Assembly: GCA_946415315.1 (NCBI GenBank)
Contig: CAMKRZ010000004.1
Span: 124,001 to 188,000 of the forward strand
Length of the DNA stretch: 64,000 nt
Direction of reading: 5' to 3'
Source of the DNA: an uncultured Lachnoclostridium sp.
Lineage (GTDB): Bacteria > Bacillota > Clostridia > Lachnospirales > Lachnospiraceae
Program-made: the position numbers and the translations under genes
Notes under the pieces: model-generated
Databases searched by the model: none
Told to the model about the DNA's origin: nothing
The model's input: only the letters and a program-made list of their open reading frames with translations
Shown here: positions 35,520-43,247 of the stretch, in pieces
How the letters are laid out: each line of letters starts with the position of its first letter
Numbering within the stretch: position 1 is the first letter of the stretch

Positions 35520-36797
35520 TTACAGGCCGGCAGCCGGCACATGAATTGTCAATGTGAAATCGGACGCTGCGGTAATCTCCATGGTTCCGCCGGCCTGCTC
35601 CGTGAGTCTTCGCAGGGATGCGAGACCGCCGGACTCGGTGACGGGCTTTGTCACAGAATTACCGTTGCCGATGAGTGTCATTGAGACGAGGCCATCCGTC
35701 TCTGAGGTGGTTACAGTCAGTGTGTCCCCGTCGGCGTGCTTTCGCACGTTTGTCGCGCATTCGCTGACTGCTGCGGCAAGGATCGCCCGGGGGTCTCCGC
35801 GCTCCGGTATCATACCTGTAAGCCGCACTTTTACACCGATGGAAGAGGCCATTTCAATCGCCTCCGAAAGGGCGTCGCGCTCGGTGTCGTCGCTCTCATA
35901 TTCGTTGAGCAGGTGAGCGTTGGTCAGCTTGAGCGCCATCAAAAGTCCTTCCTCCTCCACCGCACTCGGGTGATCCATGTAGTGGCGGCAGGCAAGAAGT
36001 ATATGTCCCGTCTCGTTGTGTACCTGCATCCGCGCGTTCAGGAGTTCCTGCGAGATGATGATGCGCTCCGCGTTGCGGTTGTATATATCCAGACGGCGGT
36101 TGAGCTCAGTCAGCTTGTCGTGCTTTTCCTGCAGTACTTTGTTGACGGCAGCCTGCGCGGAGATGTCAGTGGCAATCAGTCTGCGGTACAGCGAGCCGTC
36201 CTTATCTACCGAGTCTGACGAGAATTGCCATACAGAGGATGAGTTCGGAACGGCGAGACGGAAAATGTCGCTGCCCTCATTTTCCCCGAGCGTCAGGATC
36301 GGCGTCGTGTCCGTGAGAACGCGGCCCGTCAGCGCGCGGGAGAGCTTGTTCATCGTGAGATTGGCAAATACGACGCTGCCTTCTTCCGTTGCGAAGGCGA
36401 CTCCTGCCGGGAGAAGGTCGATTGCCTTCTTGACGGACAGCGGTGTCAAATGCTCCCTGCGATACTGAGAAAGCCTGCAGAAGGCGAAAACCAGGTAGGT
36501 TGTCGTCAGCACTTCTGCGGCAATCAGGCAGGACAGCGGTAATTTTCCGAAGGCGTTGACTGCGGACGGCCAGGTCCTGGGTTTCTCGGGCTCCTCGTAG
36601 TGGAAAATACAATCCAGCAGGAAGTAGAACAGTGTGAGATTGGCCAGTGTCACCGCGAACGGGATTATCATTGTGCGGCGGGATCGCCGAAGGCCGTACA
36701 GTTCCAACAGGAGATAACATAATAACAGCAACAGTATCATCGAGCATCCGACCAGAGACTCCCGAAACAGTGTTGTCATGGCTTCCCAAATCGTCAT
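35520..36797 (-). CDS. Membrane sensor histidine kinase (HATPase intact)
   Basis: The protein has 425 residues. Three to four membrane helices lie at the N-terminus (residues ~10-115), followed by a PAS-like region (AIDLLPAGVAFATEEGSVVFANLTMNKLSRAL cut), a coiled coil, and an H-box ARMQVHNETGHILL resembling HisKA_3. The ATPase domain keeps the N-box SECATNVRKHADGD; the G1 box is altered (LIGNGNS) and the G2 region is GGLASLRRL. It probably phosphorylates the LuxR-type regulator encoded next. ATG 36797 lies one base after the stop of the first sensor gene (TGACATG); an alternative GTG is at 36806. Confidence 0.85.
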   Translation of the reverse strand: MTIWEAMTTLFRESLVGCSMILLLLLCYLLLELYGLRRSRRTMIIPFAVTLANLTLFYFLLDCIFHYEEPEKPRTWPSAVNAFGKLPLSCLIAAEVLTTTYLVFAFCRLSQYRREHLTPLSVKKAIDLLPAGVAFATEEGSVVFANLTMNKLSRALTGRVLTDTTPILTLGENEGSDIFRLAVPNSSSVWQFSSDSVDKDGSLYRRLIATDISAQAAVNKVLQEKHDKLTELNRRLDIYNRNAERIIISQELLNARMQVHNETGHILLACRHYMDHPSAVEEEGLLMALKLTNAHLLNEYESDDTERDALSEAIEMASSIGVKVRLTGMIPERGDPRAILAAAVSECATNVRKHADGDTLTVTTSETDGLVSMTLIGNGNSVTKPVTESGGLASLRRLTEQAGGTMEITAASDFTLTIHVPAAGL

Positions 36798-36798
36798 G

Positions 36799-38493
36799 TC
36801 AGTCACCGCCTTTCTGTACAGAGACGGTCAGATACCGGATGTCATCCTGCTGCACCTCCGATACCGGCAGGGGAGCGGTGGCTCTGGTGAGCGGCAGCGT
36901 CATCTCCGTGTCGGAGGCCATTCGCAGGCCGTCCCCGGTGTAGGAGATCATCAGCAGGGTTGCTCGTCCGAGCATTTTCTCCACGAGCATTCCGAAGGTG
37001 TCGTACAGGGCAATGACGGTGGCCGAGGGCAGCGTCACGTCGGGCCATCCGCTCTCATCCACGGAGGCCTTAAGCCCCGCGTAGGTGAGGTATCTTGCGG
37101 ATTCGGATACCGCCAGCTGCAGTTCCCGGAGTTCGATGGCGTCGTGCTCCGAGGACAACAGAAGCAGATTGGTTTTGCGCTTTACGAAAGCGTTGAGAAC
37201 GGAGACGTCGGCAATCAGGCTGCGGAAATCCGCGGAGCCGGGCTGCGTCGATGTGAGCAGTTCCTCGATCCGTTTCTGGTAAGGGTACATTTTCTCGGCA
37301 ATCTCATGGAAAATGTGATGGCGCGAGCGGAGATATGCATTTTCCTCTTTCTGACGATTCTCGTACTCGATCAGCGTGTTCTCGCTCTCCAGCAGCTCGT
37401 TGGCCTCGCGGAGACGCTCGTTGGCGCTGCGGACCTCGCGCTCGTCTTCCAGCCAGAAAGTATAACCGCCCGGAATACTCTGACCGGAGAGCTTCTGATC
37501 GGGCTGCGGATAAACAGGGGCCGACAGGGCGTCGGTGAGCACGGATCCGGACACTTCAATCTCACCTGCGGACCGGTAGGCAGGCTGCATTTTCCGATCG
37601 GTGATCAGGATCGGCAGCGGAATCTTTGAGATGTAGCCGGCGTAATCCTCGTTGTGCGGGATCAGTCGTTTGCGGATGCAGAATTCGAAGGCTGCCAGCA
37701 TGCAGAACACATGAATTTCCGGGGATTCGTACGGCGGGATAAAACGGATGTTCCGATCCGTGCCGAAGAGCCGGACCCGGAGATAATAGATGTCGTGCAG
37801 CTTGATCAGGAAGAAGCACAGAAGGATATCCGCAAGAATGAACAGGATCCGGCGTCGATTCTTTCTGCTTCCCACGATCCTGATCAGAAGGATCACACCG
37901 ACCAGGATCATCAGGATCATCCAGGCATAGGTCAGGTAGAACGGCAGGCGGTAGGTATAGGTCCCCGCCTTTCCGGTAAAGTTCGTGACGCCTTCCTTCG
38001 GGACAAACACCAGGTGATGCAAGTCGTTGGTGATGATGATCGCCGTGAGGGCACCGGCGGGCAGGAGCAGCAGACGTTCGTCCGGCCTGACGGAACGCTC
38101 ACCGAGGATGATCCGGATGCAGACCATCAGAAACAGGGTCGGGATCATGATCATCGGCACATAGAAGACATACCAGGAAAGCCGTATGCCAGCAGGACTT
38201 GCGGCAATACGGTACTTATACGCGCGCAGGGAAAGGTAAAGGATCATCAGAAGCGCCAGCGTGATCATGTAGGTTTTGGCCCTTGTCGGAAGAAGACGGA
38301 TGCGGATGGACCGGAGCCAGAAGAGAAGAAGCGAGGAGTAGATGACAAACTCCGCGCAGAAGAGCATCGTGTTGACAGAGTAGTGCGGCGGAACCGTGTT
38401 GTGTACGATATTGGCCGCAATATGAAGCCCGCCGGCCAACAGAAGAAAGCCGACGAACAATAGAGTGTTTCTTTTTTGCTTCGTTGCTGTCAT
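36799..38493 (-). CDS. 7TM sensor kinase-like protein with degenerate ATPase domain
   Basis: The protein has 564 residues. Seven or more membrane helices (residues ~8-235) resemble the HisK_N-7TM sensor module. They are followed by a PAS-like part (KIPLPILITDRKMQPAY), a coiled coil (residues ~345-385) and an H-box-like RSRHHIFHEIAEKMYPY. The final ~120 residues occupy the place of the HATPase domain, but I see no N-box Asn or glycine motifs. It may therefore sense a signal and work through the second kinase. It overlaps or abuts that gene by design. The promoter carries the 21-bp box. Confidence 0.82.
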   Translation of the reverse strand: MTATKQKRNTLLFVGFLLLAGGLHIAANIVHNTVPPHYSVNTMLFCAEFVIYSSLLLFWLRSIRIRLLPTRAKTYMITLALLMILYLSLRAYKYRIAASPAGIRLSWYVFYVPMIMIPTLFLMVCIRIILGERSVRPDERLLLLPAGALTAIIITNDLHHLVFVPKEGVTNFTGKAGTYTYRLPFYLTYAWMILMILVGVILLIRIVGSRKNRRRILFILADILLCFFLIKLHDIYYLRVRLFGTDRNIRFIPPYESPEIHVFCMLAAFEFCIRKRLIPHNEDYAGYISKIPLPILITDRKMQPAYRSAGEIEVSGSVLTDALSAPVYPQPDQKLSGQSIPGGYTFWLEDEREVRSANERLREANELLESENTLIEYENRQKEENAYLRSRHHIFHEIAEKMYPYQKRIEELLTSTQPGSADFRSLIADVSVLNAFVKRKTNLLLLSSEHDAIELRELQLAVSESARYLTYAGLKASVDESGWPDVTLPSATVIALYDTFGMLVEKMLGRATLLMISYTGDGLRMASDTEMTLPLTRATAPLPVSEVQQDDIRYLTVSVQKGGD

Positions 38494-38563
38494 GGGAATG
38501 CTCCGTAGGGATACGAACAGGCTCTCGGTAATCTGCCCGTAATCTTACCTTTTGCTAAAACGG

Positions 38564-38613
38564 ATTATACACTCTCGGGGAAGTTGTTTTCGTCACCCGC
38601 AAGAACCATTTTT
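38564..38613 (-). promoter_or_regulatory. Activator-type promoter of the two-component operon (box 2)
   Basis: The 21-bp box at 38593-38613 is identical to that at 34693-34713 and lies 23 bp upstream of TATAAT (38564-38569). No -35 is visible. This suggests autoregulation. Confidence 0.7.
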
Positions 38614-38633
38614 TGAAAAATGAGCACGTCCCC

Positions 38634-39218
38634 TCACAGCCCCGAAGCCGGGTTGAACCCAAAGATCGCGCAGGCCAGAATGTCGAGGCCGTAGAGGCAG
38701 CACAGGATGATGCCAACGATGCGGCGTGGCTTCGGCTGCAACAGGCGGGAAATCCACACAGCTGCGGGCGCGAAAAGGTAGGTGCCGCAGAGGCTGAAGA
38801 CACCGAACGCAAGGGAGCTTACCAGGGAAATGCGGCCCTGAAAATTGCAGAAATCACTGGTGTAATCCCAGTAGACCACGCCGAGGCCGTAATCCAGGAT
38901 CACGCTTGTGAGATATTCAAACACGGTGGAAATGATGATGCCGTACAAAAAGACGCGGACTTTGCTGTGGCGGAAGCGGTATAGAAGCAGGATCACAAGG
39001 ATGCCGCCGTAGCCGTAGATGGGAACCCAGGGGCCGTATTTCGTGCCGCGGTTAACCAGGACATGATCGCGGATCAGATAGAGACTGCACTCCCAGATCC
39101 AGCCCGCAATTGCGAAGAAGAAAAAAATATAGACGTACTCAAGAAGCGAGTACCCGCAGAATCTGCGGGGCTCGTTCCCGGCGTCCGTTCGATTGATCTC
39201 ACCGATGTTCGGCTCCAT
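38634..39218 (-). CDS. Putative ABC transporter permease (CmpB-type, PF06541)
   Basis: The protein has 194 residues with about five membrane helices. Motifs GWIWECSLYLIRDHVLVNRG, GPWVPIYGYGGILVI, FEYLTSVILDYGLGVVYWDY and NFQGRISLVSSLAFGVFS match the family annotated as putative ABC transporter permease in Clostridia. No ATPase gene is next to it, and the family label is weakly supported biologically, so the function is open. ATG 39218 has GGAGGGG nearby and was preferred over in-frame 39311. Confidence 0.82.
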   Translation of the reverse strand: MEPNIGEINRTDAGNEPRRFCGYSLLEYVYIFFFFAIAGWIWECSLYLIRDHVLVNRGTKYGPWVPIYGYGGILVILLLYRFRHSKVRVFLYGIIISTVFEYLTSVILDYGLGVVYWDYTSDFCNFQGRISLVSSLAFGVFSLCGTYLFAPAAVWISRLLQPKPRRIVGIILCCLYGLDILACAIFGFNPASGL

Positions 39219-39237
39219 GGTAATTTCCCCTCCGACA

Positions 39238-39273
39238 AGAAAAACCGCCGCGGCCTCGCAGACCTCGGCGGTT
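39238..39273 (-). terminator. Terminator of tyrS
   Basis: Minus-strand stem AACCGCCG / CGGCGGTT followed by TTTTTCTT. It also lies just after the start point predicted for the next promoter, so it could attenuate that transcript. Confidence 0.8.
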
Positions 39274-39282
39274 CGCTTTCTC

Positions 39283-39311
39283 ATTGTATCACTCCGGCGG
39301 CAAAGATGCAA
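39283..39311 (-). promoter_or_regulatory. Promoter of the CmpB-type permease gene
   Basis: TTGCAT, a 17-bp spacer ending in TGA, then TACAAT (extended -10), located between the tyrS stop and its terminator. Confidence 0.55.
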
Positions 39312-39343
39312 CCGCTTCAGCGGGCATGAGTGTCTTCACTGCA

Positions 39344-40564
39344 TTACCCGAGCACGATCTTCTTGAAGTTCTTCTTGCCGCGCTTTACGACGATACCTGC
39401 GGCGATCTGATCTTTCGTGTAGGTAGCCTTGAAGTCGACAACCTTCTCACCGTCCACGGTGACGCCGCCCTGCTCGATGTTGCGGCGAGCCTCGGAACGG
39501 GTGGGAGCCAGGCCTGCAGCAACGAGGATCGTCACAAGATCGACCGCGCCGTCGGTAAATGCATCCTCGCCGATCGGTGCCTCGGGAGCTTCGTCCGCGT
39601 TGCCTGCGCCGAATACTGCGCGAGCGGCGGACTGCGCCTTCACGGCTTCCTCCTCGCCGTGAACGAGCTTTGTGAGCTCGAATGCGAGGATCTCCTTCGC
39701 CTCGTTCAGCTTGCTGCCTTCCCAGTCGGACATAGCGTCAATCTGCGCGAGCGGAAGGAACGTGAGCATGCGAATGCATTTGAGAACGTCAGCGTCGGCC
39801 ACGTTTCTCCAGTACTGGTAGAACTCGTAAGGAGTTGTCTTCTCGGGATCCAGCCACACAGCGCCCTTTTCGGTCTTGCCCATCTTCTTGCCCTCGGAGT
39901 TGAGAAGCAGAGTGATGGTCATCGCGGAAGCGTCCTTGCCGAGCTTGCGGCGGATCAGCTCCGTACCGCCGAGCATGTTGCTCCACTGGTCGTCACCGCC
40001 GAACTGCAGATTGCAGCCGTAATCCTGGAAGAGCTTGTAGAAGTCGTAGCTCTGCATGATCATGTAGTTGAACTCAAGGAACGTGAGACCACGCTCCATA
40101 CGCTGCTTGTAGCACTCGGCCGTCAGCATACGATTGACCGAAAAATGAGGTCCGACCTCGCGAAGAAGTTCCACGTAGTTGAGGTCGAGAAGCCAGTCGG
40201 CGTTGTTGACGATCAGGGCTTTACCGTCCGAGAAGTCGATGAAACGGGCCATCTGCTTCTTGAAGCATTCGATGTTGTGCGCGATCTGCTCCTTGGTGAG
40301 CATTTTCCGCATATCGGTCTTGCCCGAAGGGTCACCGATCATGCCGGTGCCGCCGCCCAGCAGAGCGATGGGTCTGTTGCCCGCCATCTGCAGACGCTTC
40401 ATCAGGCAAAGTGCCATGAAGTGGCCGACATGAAGGCTGTCTGCCGTGGGGTCGAAGCCGATGTAGAAGGTTGCCTTGCCCTCATTGACAAGGTTGCGCA
40501 CGGTCTCTTCGTCCGTGACCTGCGCGATGAGGCCGCGGGCCTGCAGTTCTTCGTAGATTTTCAT
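39344..40564 (-). CDS. tyrS: Tyrosyl-tRNA synthetase
   Basis: The 406-residue class I synthetase charges tRNA-Tyr. [16 protein letters not shown] (HIGH motif, near residue 43) and [17 protein letters not shown] (KMSKS-like, near residue 225) are present. [12 protein letters not shown] and the C-terminal S4 RNA-binding domain ([20 protein letters not shown]) complete the bacterial TyrRS plan. AGGAGG precedes the ATG. The gene is expressed from a consensus promoter through a T-box leader, so transcription should rise when uncharged tRNA-Tyr accumulates. Confidence 0.98.
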   Translation of the reverse strand: MKIYEELQARGLIAQVTDEETVRNLVNEGKATFYIGFDPTADSLHVGHFMALCLMKRLQMAGNRPIALLGGGTGMIGDPSGKTDMRKMLTKEQIAHNIECFKKQMARFIDFSDGKALIVNNADWLLDLNYVELLREVGPHFSVNRMLTAECYKQRMERGLTFLEFNYMIMQSYDFYKLFQDYGCNLQFGGDDQWSNMLGGTELIRRKLGKDASAMTITLLLNSEGKKMGKTEKGAVWLDPEKTTPYEFYQYWRNVADADVLKCIRMLTFLPLAQIDAMSDWEGSKLNEAKEILAFELTKLVHGEEEAVKAQSAARAVFGAGNADEAPEAPIGEDAFTDGAVDLVTILVAAGLAPTRSEARRNIEQGGVTVDGEKVVDFKATYTKDQIAAGIVVKRGKKNFKKIVLG

Positions 40565-40586
40565 TGTTTCGTCCTCCTGAAACTTA

Positions 40587-40868
40587 TAAGAGCGCGCCTC
40601 TGTCCTGTTGAAAAGGACGAGGGCGCGCTCGTGTTACCACCTTTCTTCGCCGCGGGCTCACACCCGTGACCTTTGTGAGTATCGCGGAATTCGTTCCGAT
40701 AATACTCTGCCGTGTAACGGCGGCAGGCCGTCGCAGCCTACTTCCCTGCGGGTTCGGTGCGATGCTCCGGAATGTATTCCCGTCCGCGTTCCCTGCGCCT
40801 CTCATCGGCCGGCAACTTTCTGTTGGTTCGTGAGAACGGTACTCTTTTCCTTCACGGCATTTGTCTTG
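40587..40868 (-). ncRNA. Tyrosine T-box riboswitch in the tyrS leader
   Basis: On the minus strand the conserved T-box AGGTGGTAACACG (complement of 40629-40642) is followed by a terminator with stem GAGCGCGCC / GGCGCGCTC (40590-40598 and 40622-40630). Upstream lie Stem I-like pairings. In GGGAATACATTCC the UAC (40776-40774) is the natural candidate specifier codon for Tyr. The leader is about 280 nt. The class is certain; the specifier position is inferred. Confidence 0.9.
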
Positions 40869-40873
40869 GCGCT

Positions 40874-40903
40874 ATTATAAACAGATTGTCCGGGGTTTGT
40901 CAA
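40874..40903 (-). promoter_or_regulatory. Promoter of tyrS
   Basis: TTGACA, an 18-bp spacer and TATAAT. It is divergent from the GH25 promoter; the two -35 elements are 10 bp apart. Confidence 0.85.
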
Positions 40904-40913
40904 TCACAAATCA

Positions 40914-40942
40914 TTGTCATTTTCCGAAATCCCTGTTATACT
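40914..40942 (+). promoter_or_regulatory. Promoter of the GH25 lysozyme gene
   Basis: TTGTCA, a 17-bp spacer and TATACT with TG at the extended -10 position. A CATTTTCC word (40918-40925) overlaps the -35. Confidence 0.7.
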
Positions 40943-41066
40943 GATTAACGTGACGGACCCGGCAGGCCGCAGGGTGGTTCCCGCAGCAGTTTTTTCGGGG
41001 GAAAGGCGGTCTTCGGCAGCAGTTCGTGCGCGCAAGAGAGAACGAGTTGTATTGGGGAAAATGAAT

Positions 41067-43121
41067 ATGGCTGATTACGATAAAACAGAACAGGAAGCGT
41101 ACGAGAGAGGCTATGACATTGAGGAACTGGCGCTTCGTACGCAGTCGGGCAAGCGGACGCTTCGGGAGCTCCAGGAGGAGCGCGACAGCCTGGAGGAGCA
41201 GAACCAGGCGCTGCGGGGACGCAAACAGACGTGGATGATCCTGACGCTGGTGGTTTCCGCGATCCTGCTGACGCTTTGCGGCGTGTTCTGGTATGTTATG
41301 AGCAAAAACAAATCGGGCGGGGAGGCGGAACCGACGAAGCCGGTCACGGATAAGACGAATGCCTACCGGATCTGCGAGGATGTGGAGTCGAAAATCCGTG
41401 AGTTCAACGCGAAAAACGGGAGCTACACGGCTTCCCTGAAGACCGTGATGGACAAGGAATATGTGGCATTTTCCTACGGAAACGCGTCGTCGCCGGAATT
41501 TACGCTTCTCTACCGCAACGAATACCTTTCGCGGGAGGACGCGGAGCGCGGAGAGTACGGTTCGTGGATGATGACCGCACAGATGATCGACTATGAGGTG
41601 CCCTACACGCTCGCGGACGACTGGAGCACGCTCACGCCGGAACCGGTGATCATGGGCGGCACCAAATACGTGTTGTTCGTGCAGCAGACGGGCGAGTATC
41701 CGACCTCGGTCGTGGTGCTTGAGCCGGGCCTGATGAACGTCGGCAAGGAGCAGGGCTGCTTCGATGCCGTGAAGAACTGGTTCAAACTGGAACTCGGAGA
41801 GGAAGCCTGGGCGAAACTGGAAGACCCCGGATCCACTTCGGACGATGACGAGATCAGCTTTAATACGAACGACCTGCGGAAGACGGTCATGCTGACGACG
41901 GGGCACGGAAACCGGTATGCATTTGCCGCTTCGGATGAAGTGCTGGAACAGGTCCGAGAGAAGGGGAACGGAGCATTTTCCTTCGGAGAGAGATTCTCGT
42001 GGTCGGTTGAGGACGACGGAATTCATATTGTGTCGCCGCTGTACGTGCGCGAAGGCGAGTACTACGGCGAGGTCACGGCGACGATCCTGCCGGTGCAGGG
42101 CACGCTCAAGGTGAGCAATGCGACGGTCGGCGCGTACGTGAGTTATAACTATGCGGATGCGGATTTCAACGGTGTGAACACGCCGGCGATCAATTATATC
42201 GAGAATCCGGTTTCGATCCCGAACGGAAACGACGAGAAACTGTACCTTCCGGAGTACAAGAAGGTTGCGAAGAACACGTTCCTGTTCGACAAGGATCATT
42301 ACTGGCAGGACGAGACGGGCTTCCGGTATCTGGCGGATGACACCGGGAAGATCACGTCCATGATGGGTGTCGATGTCTCGGAGCATGACAAGAAGATCGA
42401 CTGGAAGAAAATGAAGGACGCCGGCATCAAGTTTGCCTTCGTCCGCGTCGGATACCGCGGACCCGGCGAGGGTACGCTTGAGCTCGACAAATACGTCCAT
42501 GATAACATTCAGGGCGCCCTGGAAAACGGCCTCTACGTAGGCGTGTACTTCTGTACGCAGGCGATCACCGAGGCCGAGGCGATCGCCGAGGCGGAGTTCG
42601 TCCTGGATGTGATCAAGGATTACGATATCACATGGCCGGTTGTATTTGACACCGAGGAGTGGAATCCGAAGAATTATCCGAATCTGGAAAACGGGCCGCG
42701 GGGCAACAACATCAGCCGTAACCAGCGGACAGCTGTGACGAAGGCGTTCCTCGACCGCATCGCGGAAGCCGGGTATCAGCCGATGGTGTACTCCAGTGTC
42801 TACTGGTCCATCCTGAATATCAATCGGGACGAGATTGCGGAATATCCGTTCTGGCTTGCCAACTATGTTGACAAGGTTACGTACCGCTATGATTTCAACA
42901 TCTGGCAGTACACGAGCGACGGTAAGGTCAACGGCCTCACGCGGGAGTTTGACCTTAACGTGCTGATGAAGCCGTGGCCGACCCCCGAGGCGACGCCTAC
43001 CGTCACCCCGACGCCGACTCCGGATGCGAACACAACGCCGAACGGCGAGCCTACCGCAAATGTGACGCCCGGTGGGGAAGCGACTCCGACACCGGCGGCG
43101 ACGCCTACGCCGAAGCCGTAA
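41067..43121 (+). CDS. Membrane-anchored GH25 lysozyme (1,4-beta-N-acetylmuramidase)
   Basis: The protein has 684 residues. A cytoplasmic N-terminus with a coiled coil (residues ~20-50) precedes one membrane helix (WMILTLVVSAILLTLCGVFWYVM). An extracellular region of ~340 residues of unknown fold follows, then a GH25 domain from about residue 431: GVDVSEHDKKIDW, FAFVRVGYRG, WPVVFDTEEWNP and FWLANYVDKV. The catalytic Asp/Glu are in VDVSE and FDTEE. The protein ends in a Thr-Pro-rich tail. It cuts the glycan of peptidoglycan, probably for remodelling. ATG 41067 is preferred over ATG 41061 from the GGGG spacing. Confidence 0.92.
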   Translation: MADYDKTEQEAYERGYDIEELALRTQSGKRTLRELQEERDSLEEQNQALRGRKQTWMILTLVVSAILLTLCGVFWYVMSKNKSGGEAEPTKPVTDKTNAYRICEDVESKIREFNAKNGSYTASLKTVMDKEYVAFSYGNASSPEFTLLYRNEYLSREDAERGEYGSWMMTAQMIDYEVPYTLADDWSTLTPEPVIMGGTKYVLFVQQTGEYPTSVVVLEPGLMNVGKEQGCFDAVKNWFKLELGEEAWAKLEDPGSTSDDDEISFNTNDLRKTVMLTTGHGNRYAFAASDEVLEQVREKGNGAFSFGERFSWSVEDDGIHIVSPLYVREGEYYGEVTATILPVQGTLKVSNATVGAYVSYNYADADFNGVNTPAINYIENPVSIPNGNDEKLYLPEYKKVAKNTFLFDKDHYWQDETGFRYLADDTGKITSMMGVDVSEHDKKIDWKKMKDAGIKFAFVRVGYRGPGEGTLELDKYVHDNIQGALENGLYVGVYFCTQAITEAEAIAEAEFVLDVIKDYDITWPVVFDTEEWNPKNYPNLENGPRGNNISRNQRTAVTKAFLDRIAEAGYQPMVYSSVYWSILNINRDEIAEYPFWLANYVDKVTYRYDFNIWQYTSDGKVNGLTREFDLNVLMKPWPTPEATPTVTPTPTPDANTTPNGEPTANVTPGGEATPTPAATPTPKP

Positions 43122-43143
43122 TGCGGACAATCGAAGGAAAAAT

Positions 43144-43178
43144 TACGCCCTCCGTGTAATCAACTTACGCGGAGGGCA
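43144..43178 (-). terminator. Terminator of the cellobiose phosphorylase gene
   Basis: Stem GCCCTCCG / CGGAGGGC with TAATTTTT on the minus strand; it may work in both directions. Confidence 0.75.
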
Positions 43179-43198
43179 TTTCATTTTCCGAACAGAAC

Positions 43199-43233
43199 AG
43201 CGGCACCGGAAAATCCGATGCCGCTTGTTTTTG
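43199..43233 (+). terminator. Terminator of the GH25 gene
   Basis: Stem AGCGGCA / TGCCGCT followed by TGTTTTTG. Confidence 0.65.
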
Positions 43234-43247
43234 TGAGGTTACAATTA

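Noticed and set aside
40917..43130. 737-residue open frame opposite the GH25 gene
   Set aside because: Mirror of the lysozyme gene with unnatural composition and no start signals.
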